From Gallibacterium faecale (GTDB lineage Bacteria; Pseudomonadota; Gammaproteobacteria; Enterobacterales; Pasteurellaceae), in the NCBI RefSeq assembly GCF_027920745.1, contig NZ_JAQIBB010000057.1:11761-75760 (forward strand): DNA of 64,000 nt. The letters run 5' to 3'. This document shows, one piece after another, positions 1 through 7,815 of this stretch (position 1 is the first letter of the stretch; the number at the start of each line of letters is the position of its first letter). A program made the translations under genes and the position numbers. Below the pieces are notes generated by a model that was not told the origin of the DNA, did no database searches, and saw only the letters and a list, made by a program, of their open reading frames with translations.

Positions 1-2
1 TA

Positions 3-806
3 AAATTGATTGAAGAACAATTTGGTTTACCTCTATTTGAACGCAAAACGAATCCGTTACGCTTTACAGCAGCAGGAGAACGTTTAATCCAATTAGCTAA
101 TGAAGTATTGCCTAAAGTAGCAATGGCAGAACGTGATTTAGCTCGGGTACAACAAGGCGAGGCTGGGGAATTACGGATTGCAGTAGAATGTCATACGTGT
201 TTTGATTGGCTAATGCCAGCGATGGATGAATTTCGTCAGCATTGGGGATTAGTTGAGTTAGATATTGTGTCAGGGTTCCATACTGATCCTGTTGGCTTAT
301 TATTAACCGATCGTGCAGATTGGGCTGTGGTTGCTGAAGTAGAAGAAAATAGCGATGTGATTTATCGTCCATTATTTGCCTATGAAATGGTTGGTATTTG
401 TTCTCGAGACCATGAGTTAGCCTCAAAAGAGGTTTGGCAAGCAGAAGATTTTATCGATCAAACGATAATTACTTATCCCGTACCAGACGAGATGCTGGAT
501 TTATTACGCCAAGTGTTAAAACCAGCGGGTATTAATCCAATAAGAAGAACTACTGAATTAACCATTGCAATGATACAATTAGTCGCGAGTAAGCGTGGGG
601 TAGCGGCAGTACCTTATTGGGCTGTTTTGCCTTATTTAGAGCGTGGATATGTTGTAGCTCGAAAGATTACAGATAAAGGGCTATATAGTAATTTATATGC
701 AGCAATCCGTGCAGAAGATCAGGGGATTGCTTATATTGATGATTTTTATGAAACGGTAAAAAATAAAAGTTTTGCCACCTTACCAGGATTAGTGGTTTTA
801 GATTAG
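3..806 (+). CDS. metR: MetR, LysR-type activator of methionine genes (5' end outside window)
   Basis: The gene is cut by the window edge. The first visible residues (EEQFGLPLFER) are the end of the winged-helix LysR DNA-binding domain, so only about 35-40 N-terminal residues are missing. The effector domain follows; its opening, VECHTCFDWLMPAMDEF, and SGFHTDPVGLL are characteristic of MetR, which uses homocysteine as co-inducer to activate metE/metH-type genes. The stop is followed at once by an RBS and the DUF441 gene, so the two are probably co-transcribed. The metE-like gene at 48.4-49.5 kb, a possible target, is broken in this strain. Function is by family recognition. Confidence 0.88.
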   Translation, partial: KLIEEQFGLPLFERKTNPLRFTAAGERLIQLANEVLPKVAMAERDLARVQQGEAGELRIAVECHTCFDWLMPAMDEFRQHWGLVELDIVSGFHTDPVGLLLTDRADWAVVAEVEENSDVIYRPLFAYEMVGICSRDHELASKEVWQAEDFIDQTIITYPVPDEMLDLLRQVLKPAGINPIRRTTELTIAMIQLVASKRGVAAVPYWAVLPYLERGYVVARKITDKGLYSNLYAAIRAEDQGIAYIDDFYETVKNKSFATLPGLVVLD

Positions 807-819
807 GAGAAGAGAGAAG

Positions 820-1269
820 ATGTCTTTACAATTCAACGGAATTGCATTGTTTCTAGTGGTATTAATTGCATTAGGCGTAGTTGGGCATAACAATTCTATT
901 ACGGTAGCCGCGACAGTTTTATTGTTAATGCATGAAACGGCATTATCTAAATATGTGGTGTGGCTAGACAAATATGGCTTAAGTGTTGGTATTATCATTT
1001 TGACGATTGGGGTTTTAAGCCCCTTAGTTTCCGGCAAAATTAGTCTGCCTGAAATTAAAGAGTTATTGCATTGGAAAATGTTATTAGCGGTAGTAGTGGG
1101 GATTTTGGTGGCTTGGCTTGGTGCACGAGGCGCGACATTAATGCTAGGTGCACCAACTTTAGTAACAGGATTATTAATTGGCACAATCATTGGTGTTGCT
1201 TTCTTAGGTGGCGTGCCAGTTGGTCCATTAATTGCTGCTGGGATATTGTCATTAGTTTTAACAAAATAG
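820..1269 (+). CDS. yeaL: DUF441 (UPF0756, YeaL-like) inner-membrane protein
   Basis: A 149-residue, very hydrophobic protein with four to five predicted transmembrane segments and glycine-rich turns (GVLSPLVSGKI, GVPVGPLIAAGILS), the usual length and pattern of the UPF0756 family. Biochemical function is unknown in the family. The start is supported by AGGAGAAGAGAG just upstream. It lies 13 bases after metR in the same direction and probably shares its transcript. Confidence 0.85.
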   Translation: MSLQFNGIALFLVVLIALGVVGHNNSITVAATVLLLMHETALSKYVVWLDKYGLSVGIIILTIGVLSPLVSGKISLPEIKELLHWKMLLAVVVGILVAWLGARGATLMLGAPTLVTGLLIGTIIGVAFLGGVPVGPLIAAGILSLVLTK

Positions 1270-1352
1270 ATAAGAGAATAGCGGAGCAGATCAGTAAATC
1301 AGAGAAAGTTGCTGAAAATAACAACGAATAGACGCTTTATCTTATTTTCTAC

Positions 1353-1380
1353 TTGCAACAGTTCGAAACATCCGTATAAT
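1353..1380 (+). promoter_or_regulatory. Promoter of tRNA-Leu
   Basis: TTGCAA (1353-1358), a 16-base spacer and a perfect TATAAT (1375-1380), ending 17 bases before the tRNA. This is a sigma-70 pattern at the spacing expected for a stable-RNA gene. Confidence 0.75.
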
Positions 1381-1397
1381 TTGCTCCGTTCTTTGTT

Positions 1398-1484
1398 GCC
1401 TGGGTGGCGAAATTGGTAGACGCAGCGGATTCAAAATCCGCCGCCCTTAAAAGCGTGTCGGTTCGAGTCCGACCCTAGGCACCA
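1398..1484 (+). tRNA. tRNA-Leu (anticodon CAA), prophage integration target
   Basis: An 87-base class II tRNA. The acceptor stem GCCTGGG pairs with CCTAGGC (one G-U), the anticodon loop TTCAAAA gives anticodon CAA, a long variable arm is present, the T arm GGTTCGAGTCC is intact and CCA is encoded. Its last 14 bases are the left copy of the attachment core, so integration left the gene whole. A hairpin terminator follows. Confidence 0.95.
1471..1484. other. attL core of the prophage
   Basis: GACCCTAGGCACCA is repeated exactly at 37421-37434. Similarity continues imperfectly for about 50 more bases through the terminator hairpin on both sides. The integrase gene starts 240 bases away. HP1, a P2-like phage of Haemophilus, also uses a tRNA-Leu gene. 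Confidence 0.85.
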
Positions 1485-1500
1485 CTAAAAAGTTTTCAAA

Positions 1501-1532
1501 AAAAAAGACCGCCGATAAAAAGGCGGTTTTTT
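1501..1532 (+). terminator. Terminator after tRNA-Leu
   Basis: The stem ACCGCC (1508-1513)/GGCGGT (1522-1527) is followed by T6. An almost identical hairpin lies right of attR at 37450-37480. Confidence 0.85.
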
Positions 1533-1600
1533 ATTGCCTAAAATACTCATAATATCAACAACTTACGCCAAAAATTAACAAGAAAATATTTCCAATAACA

Positions 1601-1616
1601 CTGTACAGATATACAG
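1601..1616. promoter_or_regulatory. LexA-type SOS box upstream of integrase
   Basis: CTGT-N8-ACAG; with flanks it reads ACTGTACAGATATACAGTA, close to the gammaproteobacterial LexA consensus. It lies about 110 bases before the integrase start and would link integrase expression to DNA damage. Binding is inferred. Confidence 0.6.
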
Positions 1617-1672
1617 TAAATTGCTATTATTTTGTCGTCTTGATGATCTGAAATGATCTCATTTATTATCTA

Positions 1673-1704
1673 TTTGCACCCAAATTGCACCAGAAATTGC
1701 ACCC
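1673..1704. repeat. Three TTGCACC direct repeats: probable integrase or Cox arm sites
   Basis: TTTGCACCC, ATTGCACC and ATTGCACCC start near 1673, 1684 and 1696, that is 11-12 bases apart and on one helical face. ATTGCACCC recurs at 37371-37379 in the right arm. Phased repeats in both att arms fit arm-type recombinase sites; the assignment is inference. Confidence 0.45.
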
Positions 1705-1723
1705 AAAAATAGAGAAAGAAATA

Positions 1724-2725
1724 ATGGCTACATTAACAAAACGGAACAACGGCTGGCGAGTACAAATAAGACGAAAAGGCATTTCACGTTCAGCTCAATT
1801 TCGCACAAAAGCAGAAGCACAGGCGTGGGCTTTAGAAATGGAAAGTAAAATTTTCAATGGTGATCTAAATCACATACCAAACATTACATTTTCAGATCTT
1901 ATTGATAAATACATCAAAGAAATATCCATCACAAAACGAAGCTATAAAAATGAAGTTATTCGCCTAACAAGGCTTAGTAACAGAAAAATTGGACAAATTA
2001 ACTTACGTGATTTAGACGAATACCATTTTCAACAATGGAAAGAAGAACGCCAAAAAGAAGTTAGTATTGCGACGGTATTGCGTGAATGGAATACTTTATC
2101 CCACCTATTAAATACCGCAGTAACAGAATGGAAATACCTAAAAGAAAACCCACTCAAAAACCTAAAAAGACCAAGTCAACCGCCAGAAAGAACACGCCGA
2201 TTAAGTGAAGAGGAAATAAACAGAATTTTATTTGTTGCAGATTATAACAAGCAACAGATCCCAACAACGATACAAAATAGAGTTGCAGCCGCAATGTTAT
2301 TTGCACTCGAAACCGCAATGCGAGCTGGAGAAATCTGTAACGCAAAATGGCAAGATCTCAAAATGGATAAACGGCTATTACATTTACCACAAACTAAAAA
2401 CGGACATCCTAGAGATATTCCACTATCATTAATTGCAATGGAAATTATTCAACAAATGGAAAAAATAAAAACTGATGACACTGATCTCATTTTCCAACTA
2501 AAGCCAGCACAACTAGATGCCAATTTCCGAAAGTTAAAAGCAAAAGCAGCATTAGATAATGCAAACTTACATTTCCACGATACCCGCCGTGAAGCGCTAA
2601 CACGGCTCGCCAAAAAAGTTGATGTAATGACGCTTGCAAAAATATCAGGGCATAGAGATATTAAAATTCTGCTTAATACTTACTATGCCCCGAATATGGT
2701 TGATGTGGTTAAATTACTTGATTAA
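1724..2725 (+). CDS. int: Phage tyrosine integrase
   Basis: A 333-residue tyrosine recombinase of the HP1/P2 class that would insert and excise the prophage. The N-terminal MATLTKRNNGWRVQIRRKG is the typical arm-binding domain and decides the start; an upstream in-frame ATG at 1685 lies inside the TTGCACC repeats. A SAM-like core-binding domain spans about 55-150. Catalytic residues visible: R200 (TAMRAGEI), K225, H285-x-x-R288 (HDTR), H310 (SGHR) and the tyrosine pair Y320/Y321. It is 240 bases from attL and oriented inward, with a LexA-type box upstream. Confidence 0.93.
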   Translation: MATLTKRNNGWRVQIRRKGISRSAQFRTKAEAQAWALEMESKIFNGDLNHIPNITFSDLIDKYIKEISITKRSYKNEVIRLTRLSNRKIGQINLRDLDEYHFQQWKEERQKEVSIATVLREWNTLSHLLNTAVTEWKYLKENPLKNLKRPSQPPERTRRLSEEEINRILFVADYNKQQIPTTIQNRVAAAMLFALETAMRAGEICNAKWQDLKMDKRLLHLPQTKNGHPRDIPLSLIAMEIIQQMEKIKTDDTDLIFQLKPAQLDANFRKLKAKAALDNANLHFHDTRREALTRLAKKVDVMTLAKISGHRDIKILLNTYYAPNMVDVVKLLD

Positions 2726-3342
2726 ATATTATTTCTAATAAGAGGTAAAACCCGATTCCAACTTTCATCGCTCCAATGCCCAATCTCAAAATCTTGAGTA
2801 ATTCGCTGAATAATCGGTTGTGTTCTTTTAAGTTGAGAGTGATATTCCGTAGCTTGTCCAAAAGCTTGACCTGCTAACGAAGAATTTAATAAATTTAACG
2901 GCTTCACCAGGTCTTGACTAAATTTAACCATTCGCAACGCAGAACGCCAAAGCCAAGCAAGTTCCTTTAATTCCTCTTCCGTAAAATGAATATAGTATTG
3001 TTTTACAGGGGTAGTATGTTGATAACGACCCGTTTTTCTGATTTGAGGCAAGACTTCCTCAAATACCCAGTTTTGAAATTCTTTTGCCACAGGTTTTTCA
3101 CTACGGAAAATAATTCGATATAAATTTGGTTCATTAATGAATGCTGTTTTTCTCTGTTTCTCATCTTTTGCCAAAGTGTACGCCAAACGTACACCTTGAG
3201 GATCTAACATTTGACGTTGAACTCTACGAGAATTTTGGATTTCAAAAATTCCACAGACGTCAAGTAAACAAAAGTATGGTTGATTGTTGAAAAGCTCTAC
3301 ACGGACAGGATTGGAATTAAAATTGAAAATTTGGTTTGACAT
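2722..3342 (-). CDS. ant: Phage antirepressor, BRO-N domain protein
   Basis: 206 residues. Residues 1-110 match the BRO-N/Ant fold: VELFNNQPYFCLLDVCGIFEI, then FINEPNLYRIIFRSEKPVAKEFQNWVFEEVLPQIRKTG, one of the most recognisable BRO-N motifs. The C-terminal half has a tryptophan-rich segment without recognised homology. It is the last gene of the leftward early operon and overlaps the end of int by 4 bases, tail to tail. The leader carries a c4-type antisense RNA that can pair with the ribosome-binding region, so expression should be post-transcriptionally repressed. Likely role: antagonising CI. Direct targets cannot be told from sequence. Confidence 0.85.
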   Translation of the reverse strand: MSNQIFNFNSNPVRVELFNNQPYFCLLDVCGIFEIQNSRRVQRQMLDPQGVRLAYTLAKDEKQRKTAFINEPNLYRIIFRSEKPVAKEFQNWVFEEVLPQIRKTGRYQHTTPVKQYYIHFTEEELKELAWLWRSALRMVKFSQDLVKPLNLLNSSLAGQAFGQATEYHSQLKRTQPIIQRITQDFEIGHWSDESWNRVLPLIRNNI

Positions 3343-3372
3343 AATTTTGTACCTTTTGGATTTAAGTTATTA

Positions 3373-3478
3373 ATCCGAACACTAAGTGGGTGATCGGGGT
3401 TCAACTTACCCTCCAAAAGATGGGCGGAACTTATTCAAATGTATTGTATGTCGTTCTCTCACCCCGATCTCATCGGAT
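3373..3478 (-). ncRNA. c4-type antisense RNA controlling ant
   Basis: Upstream of ant on its coding strand lies a nested structure: outer stem ATCCGA/TCGGAT (3473-3478 with 3373-3378), inner 9-bp stem GATCGGGGT/ACCCCGATC (3461-3469 with 3392-3400), and an internal GTTCCGCCC...GGAGGGTAAGTTGAACCCC segment like the c4 RNA of P1/P7/P4. The RNA strand contains CTTTTGGA (complement of 3412-3419), perfectly complementary to TCCAAAAG (complement of 3353-3360) next to the ant Shine-Dalgarno. Position, fold and target match the c4 mechanism, in which the processed leader blocks ant translation. Confidence 0.75.
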
Positions 3479-3481
3479 ATA

Positions 3482-3496
3482 ACCTAAAATATAGGT
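3482..3496. promoter_or_regulatory. Palindrome upstream of c4 RNA (possible operator)
   Basis: ACCTA-N5-TAGGT type inverted repeat directly upstream of the c4 RNA start. It may be a repressor or Cox site. Between here and 3576 I see no gene, only a GC-richer hairpin (GGCGTCCGC region). Confidence 0.3.
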
Positions 3497-3576
3497 ACAA
3501 AAAACCGCAAATTATCGGAGCGGACGCCGCTTTTGAAAAGTAAGTGCGGCTATCCTAACCCGATAAAATAAAACTG

Positions 3577-3876
3577 TCAAACTCTCCTCGCCTTTTTCCT
3601 CTCTGCATACCGCACTACATCACCTGCAATCCAACGTAAACTTGAGCTTTTCTTTCTAATGTCACGCTGTGAAGGAACTTGAACAGGTTGCGGAAAATAT
3701 GGATCAGCAATTACAGCGCCACGAATATGACGCTCACTTAACTTAAAATAAGCTGCAATATCAGCTACTGTCCAAAGCTCTTTACTATCTTCTGTTAGAG
3801 GTTCTTTTTGCTGCAGTAATAACGCTTCTACTGCTTGCAATTTTTCTAATAGTGCTTGGTTTGTAATTTGTTCCAT
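3577..3876 (-). CDS. AlpA/excisionase-like HTH protein, duplicate copy A
   Basis: 99 residues from the ATG with GAGGTG upstream (a GTG two codons earlier is possible). The C-terminal two thirds read as a MerR/excisionase-type winged helix: LWTVADIAAYFKLSERHIRG, then SLRWIAGDVVRYAERKKARR. The N-terminus is a short coiled coil. The protein is identical to that at 4714-5013. It could be the Cox/excisionase or a replication accessory protein; the family cannot be pinned down. Confidence 0.75.
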   Translation of the reverse strand: MEQITNQALLEKLQAVEALLLQQKEPLTEDSKELWTVADIAAYFKLSERHIRGAVIADPYFPQPVQVPSQRDIRKKSSSLRWIAGDVVRYAERKKARRV

Positions 3877-4097
3877 AATCACCTCACGTTAAACTGGAAA
3901 CGGCGGGCAATCATCAGTTTTTACTGCTTGATGATTGTTTTTTGTTTCTGTTGTGGTTGGTTCTTTACTACTCAACATCTGCAACTGCTCACCGATAATC
4001 TCAGTAATGTAGTGCGTAACGCCCTGGCTCTCATAACTACGAGTTCGCAATTTTCCCTCAACATAGATCTTTGATCCTCGTTTTAAATATTGCTGCA
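3579..4097. repeat. 519-bp direct duplication, copy A
   Basis: Aligns base for base with 4716-5234 at a constant offset of 1137. I see two substitutions, one of which changes Q to K in the SSB tail. Copy A carries the HTH gene and only the 3' half of ssb. Confidence 0.92.
3889..4097 (-). pseudogene. ssb: Truncated SSB copy (C-terminal half only)
   Basis: Encodes QQYLKRGSKIYVEGKLRTRSY through the acidic DDCPPFPV tail of the SSB at 5026-5424 but lacks the first about 63 residues, including OB-fold strands 1-3. Upstream of the breakpoint at 4097/4098 lies foreign sequence. An ATG in that sequence could start a 77-residue chimera, but it would not make a functional OB fold. Confidence 0.85.
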
Positions 4098-4138
4098 ATT
4101 TTACCACCGCAACACGCATCAAGGATTGGTTTTGTCAT
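4098..4138 (-). pseudogene. 5' remnant of a second methyltransferase gene
   Basis: The 41 bases before the truncated ssb encode MTKPILDACCGGK, the start of a phage class I SAM methyltransferase (MTKPILDACCG motif I). The frame then runs into ssb sequence and stops after 26 residues. This shows that such a gene once followed the adenine methylase and was cut by the duplication. Confidence 0.6.
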
Positions 4139-4158
4139 TTTTTATTATTCCTTTTCTT

Positions 4159-4713
4159 TTACTGTAAATTATTAATATCAATAAAATATGTTTGAACTTT
4201 ATTATTATATTTTTTGGAACAAGGCGGATAAAAAACGGCTATCATTTGTGGTTTATTGTTTCCTTTTACTTTTTCTTTTGTTCGATAATCAAGAAAAGAA
4301 ATTCGACCACTAGTAATAAAATAAATCTGGCTTGCAAATACTTCACAAACTTTAAACCACCTTGTAGATGTATCAATGTTTAATAATATGGCCACTTGAT
4401 TGTGATTCCGATAACATTCATTAACAGCCTTAATAATAAAAGGTAATGGATTACAATAAGGTGGATTCATAAACACTTGCTTGTATTTACCCCAATCTGT
4501 AATTAATGTGTTCTGTTCTTCAGTTATGAACTCCTCACATTTTGTATTTTGCTTATTTGCACAAGCATCAAGATTAAAGTTAAGCCCAGTTAATCGTTGA
4601 ATATTTTCTACTACCTCTTTTGGTGTGGCCCAGTAATCTTTCTCTTTTAAATTATCAATAATAAATGGCTTATTAACAGTTAATAAATGTTGATATTCTA
4701 TTAATTTATCCAT
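4159..4713 (-). CDS. Phage DNA N6-adenine methyltransferase (Dam-like, PF05869 type)
   Basis: 184 residues. DYWATPKEVVENI at 26-38, FNLDACA at 46-52 and the catalytic NPPY at 83-86 are the signature of small phage N-6-adenine methylases, with motif IV before the C-terminal half as expected. It probably methylates phage DNA to evade restriction or host Dam-dependent control. It lies between two copies of the HTH gene, with its start 1 base from copy B's stop. Target sequence unknown. Confidence 0.87.
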   Translation of the reverse strand: MDKLIEYQHLLTVNKPFIIDNLKEKDYWATPKEVVENIQRLTGLNFNLDACANKQNTKCEEFITEEQNTLITDWGKYKQVFMNPPYCNPLPFIIKAVNECYRNHNQVAILLNIDTSTRWFKVCEVFASQIYFITSGRISFLDYRTKEKVKGNNKPQMIAVFYPPCSKKYNNKVQTYFIDINNLQ

Positions 4714-5013
4714 TTAAACTCTCCTCGCCTTTTTCCTCTCTGCATACCGCACTACATCGCCTGCAATCCAACGTAAACTTGAGCTTTTCTTTCTAATGTC
4801 ACGCTGTGAAGGAACTTGAACAGGTTGCGGAAAATATGGATCAGCAATTACAGCGCCACGAATATGACGCTCACTTAACTTAAAATAAGCTGCAATATCA
4901 GCTACTGTCCAAAGCTCTTTACTATCTTCTGTTAGAGGTTCTTTTTGCTGCAGTAATAACGCTTCTACTGCTTGCAATTTTTCTAATAGTGCTTGGTTTG
5001 TAATTTGTTCCAT
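4714..5013 (-). CDS. AlpA/excisionase-like HTH protein, copy B
   Basis: Same 99-residue product as 3577-3876. Here the gene sits in what looks like the original context: directly downstream of the intact ssb (12-base gap with the GAGGTG ribosome-binding site) and upstream of the adenine methylase. Confidence 0.78.
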   Translation of the reverse strand: MEQITNQALLEKLQAVEALLLQQKEPLTEDSKELWTVADIAAYFKLSERHIRGAVIADPYFPQPVQVPSQRDIRKKSSSLRWIAGDVVRYAERKKARRV

Positions 5014-5234
5014 AATCACCTCACGTTAAACTGGAAACGGCGGGCAATCATCAGTTTGTACTGCTTGATGATTGTTTTTTGTTTCTGTTGTGGTTGGTTC
5101 TTTACTACTCAACATCTGCAACTGCTCACCGATAATCTCAGTAATGTAGTGCGTAACGCCCTGGCTCTCATAACTACGAGTTCGCAATTTTCCCTCAACA
5201 TAGATCTTTGATCCTCGTTTTAAATATTGCTGCA
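4716..5234. repeat. 519-bp direct duplication, copy B (parental)
   Basis: Partner of 3579-4097. Here the ssb gene continues intact past the repeat end, so this copy is the source. Confidence 0.92.
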
Positions 5235-5424
5235 CAATCTCCGCTAATCGCCCATAAAAAATCACTCTATGCCATTCGGTACGCTCTTTTTTCTGCTGCG
5301 TTTCTTTATCTACCCAGTTTTCTGATGTAGCAACGCTCACATTCGCAATCGACCCAGTTTGAAAAATCTTCACGTCAATGTTGCCGATATTGCCGACAAT
5401 GATCACTTTATTTACTCCAGCCAT
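5026..5424 (-). CDS. ssb: Phage single-stranded DNA-binding protein
   Basis: 132 residues. The N-terminus MAGVNKVIIVGNIG, then TSENWVDKETQQKKERTEWHRVIFYGRLAEIVQQYLKRGSKIYVEGKLRTRSY are the classic SSB OB-fold signatures; the C-terminus TDDCPPFPV keeps the acidic tip (DDxPPF-like) that recruits replication proteins. Start chosen at the second of two adjacent ATGs, better spaced from AGGAAT. It coats single-stranded DNA during rolling-circle replication started by gpA. Confidence 0.93.
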   Translation of the reverse strand: MAGVNKVIIVGNIGNIDVKIFQTGSIANVSVATSENWVDKETQQKKERTEWHRVIFYGRLAEIVQQYLKRGSKIYVEGKLRTRSYESQGVTHYITEIIGEQLQMLSSKEPTTTETKNNHQAVQTDDCPPFPV

Positions 5425-5426
5425 CA

Positions 5427-5720
5427 TTATTCCTCGCTATCATATAATTTTGATATTTGTGCAGCGGTTGTTATGTTTTCTTTTTTTAACGCTGCTATTG
5501 TTTGTTTTGCTGCATTTAATAACTTGATAGCGTTATCAATAGAAACTTTAATATCATCTAAATTATATTCATGATTAAACTCTTCATTTTTTACCTCCTC
5601 ACCATTAATAAATGTATCTTGCCAGAAATCATACATCTCTCGACATATATCATCTGCGGTATCTATTTGAAGATATAATTTGCTAATTAATTGTTTTTGT
5701 TCTTGAATTTTTCCAATCAT
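5427..5720 (-). CDS. Hypothetical early phage protein, acidic coiled coil
   Basis: 97 residues from the ATG with GAGG upstream (an ATG 15 bases earlier has no ribosome-binding site). Helical: KIQEQKQLISKLYLQ and AIKLLNAAKQTIAALKKEN. No recognised domain. The 5' end overlaps the end of the gpA gene by 38 bases and its stop is adjacent to the ssb start, so it is translationally embedded in the replication operon. Confidence 0.65.
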   Translation of the reverse strand: MIGKIQEQKQLISKLYLQIDTADDICREMYDFWQDTFINGEEVKNEEFNHEYNLDDIKVSIDNAIKLLNAAKQTIAALKKENITTAAQISKLYDSEE

Positions 5721-7815
5721 TTTCTGTAACCTCATTTCGTTTTAAATAACTCAACCGCAATTCGCCATAATCGACTGACAAATAACGACCATCTTTCACT
5801 CTCACCGAACCAGTTCGCACCAATTCGTTATACATTTCATCAGTTAACCGAATTTTCTTGCGTAATAACCAACCAATTTTTCTACTGATTAACGCTTGTA
5901 CCTGCTGTTCTTTGTCTATTTTTTCGTCTGTGTTAATCTCCTCGCCAATATTGTCTATTTTTTGATCCGTACAGTTATTGACAGAACTCCAAGCGGTGCT
6001 ACGCACCGAATGATTTACTAATTCCTGTTGTGAAGCTAAAACCGACTTCTTAACCAGTTTCCATTTTTTCAACCGCGTACCAATCAACTCAAAAATAGGC
6101 TTAAGTTGATTAAAAATACCGATAATTTTTTTACTAATTTCGCCGTACTTATTCGGTTTTCTATCTTCATAAACAGTGCGCGCAACTAAATCTTTACGGC
6201 TGACAAATGCCCCACCTTGTAACTCGGTATATTTTGTCCAATCGCCATCATCCGCTGCTTGAATTAACGCATCGATTTGTTGGTCGCCAACTAACTGTCC
6301 ATGTTTACGCCGTAATTCACGCCAAACCGAAACGGGCGCACCACCGATTTGCTGAAATTGACGAATTCTCCATTTAGATGCCCACGCACAAACATTCTTT
6401 GCCACATCTTTTAATTTCTCGCCTGTTTCATCGTCCACATCATCATCACAAGCGTAACCGTCAATGTTTTTAGCGATGTATTTCGCAATGTAGCCAGTTG
6501 CCGATCCCTTTTCCCAATCAATCGCTTTTGCGGTAAAACGGTGTTCATTTGCCCCAGCCTCATTACCGTCTTCCTCAAGTGCATATTTCGCAAAAATGGC
6601 ACGTACGGTTTCCACGTGCTTTTGTTCCATAAAGAACAACATATGCCAATGCGGTGTGCCGTCGTGGTGTGGCTCAACAACACGAAAACCAAAAATATTT
6701 ATGTTGCGTCTTTTCAATGCAGCACGAACGCGGGCAAAAACGCGGCATAAATAATCTTGCGTATCGCGTGGATTACTAAAATTCCATTTTTTAACGAAAC
6801 CGCCTTTAGAGTGGATAGCGTGATAAGAGGAGGGAGCAGTCAAGGTATAAAACTCACCAACATAGCCATAAATCTTTGCCAACTCTTCAAAACCACGCAT
6901 TCTGTTCATCAACTCACAACGGCGAATCGCAGGATTAGAAACGGTTTTATAAAACATCTCATCAAGTCCGAGTTGCTCTTCTTCGTCCTCTTCATTGATA
7001 AGCTGCATTGTTTTCAGAAACTGACTATTCTTCTTCTTTTGCGTCCGCCATTCCGCAATCGCTTCACGGCTAGCATAAGGACTCGCCGCTGCTTGCACTT
7101 GACCGACCGCAATCGCTAAATGCTCACGCAAATAAGAACGTTTTTGCCAAAGTTTCCGCGTCCACCAATCTTCATCACACATCTTCATGATACTGATGCC
7201 GATTTGCTCAGATGTGATTAAGCCCTTGTGATATTTGTCCCAAAATTGCGGTGTAATCCCTTTTAACTCGGTTAAGCGACCAAGTTTGTAGTACAGGCTT
7301 TTGACTTTTTTATCGATAGCTTCTTTTGTTTTGCAGGAGTGTAAGTTTTCGTCTAAAAAATCCTGTTGAACAATAAACATTTCATCAGCAATTTTTTTTG
7401 CAAACTCAACAACCTGATGGCGAGAAAACTCGTGTAATGCGATAGTTTTTGTCGTATTGATTCGCTTTCCGTCTTCATCAATCGTCTGAATATTGCTTTC
7501 CGAAACTTTAACCGTTTCGATGATCGGGTGACGTTGTAAGACATTCTCAACGCGCTCAAGCACGCCATTATCTAATGTCGTGCGTAACCAAGTATTCGCC
7601 GTAAAACGACCCGACTTCCGAAACGTTTTTAAATAACGCTTAACAAAATACTTACTTAAAAAATCGGGTAATCCCTTTAACTTGGCATACCCGAATTTAA
7701 AAATGTCATCATCGCCACAATTAAACAGCTCGTATTGCACCGGGGTTAAGCCCATTGGCGCAACACGATCTGTCTTAATATAATCAGATGACTGTCTAAC
7801 TGTGGCGTATTGCAT
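5683..7815 (-). CDS. A: P2 gpA-family replication initiator (HUH endonuclease)
   Basis: 710 residues, close to the 761 of P2 gpA. The HUH metal-binding motif is at 389-391 (PHWHMLFF) and the two catalytic tyrosines are in TGYIAKYIAKN at about 442 and 446, the Y-x3-Y pair used for P2 rolling-circle nicking. In P2 the nick site (ori) lies within gene A itself; I could not place it here. Overlaps its upstream neighbour by one base. The protein nicks the origin, attaches to the 5' end and recruits Rep helicase. Confidence 0.93.
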   Translation of the reverse strand: MQYATVRQSSDYIKTDRVAPMGLTPVQYELFNCGDDDIFKFGYAKLKGLPDFLSKYFVKRYLKTFRKSGRFTANTWLRTTLDNGVLERVENVLQRHPIIETVKVSESNIQTIDEDGKRINTTKTIALHEFSRHQVVEFAKKIADEMFIVQQDFLDENLHSCKTKEAIDKKVKSLYYKLGRLTELKGITPQFWDKYHKGLITSEQIGISIMKMCDEDWWTRKLWQKRSYLREHLAIAVGQVQAAASPYASREAIAEWRTQKKKNSQFLKTMQLINEEDEEEQLGLDEMFYKTVSNPAIRRCELMNRMRGFEELAKIYGYVGEFYTLTAPSSYHAIHSKGGFVKKWNFSNPRDTQDYLCRVFARVRAALKRRNINIFGFRVVEPHHDGTPHWHMLFFMEQKHVETVRAIFAKYALEEDGNEAGANEHRFTAKAIDWEKGSATGYIAKYIAKNIDGYACDDDVDDETGEKLKDVAKNVCAWASKWRIRQFQQIGGAPVSVWRELRRKHGQLVGDQQIDALIQAADDGDWTKYTELQGGAFVSRKDLVARTVYEDRKPNKYGEISKKIIGIFNQLKPIFELIGTRLKKWKLVKKSVLASQQELVNHSVRSTAWSSVNNCTDQKIDNIGEEINTDEKIDKEQQVQALISRKIGWLLRKKIRLTDEMYNELVRTGSVRVKDGRYLSVDYGELRLSYLKRNEVTENDWKNSRTKTIN

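Noticed and set aside
1071..1331. 86-codon + frame overlapping the end of the DUF441 gene
   Set aside because: Different frame of a well-supported membrane protein gene; poor protein character and no independent start signal.
3541..3550. AAGTGCGGC near-match to the Haemophilus uptake signal AAGTGCGGT
   Set aside because: A single imperfect copy in phage DNA; I did not see a clear excess of either uptake signal in the host parts, so nothing can be concluded.
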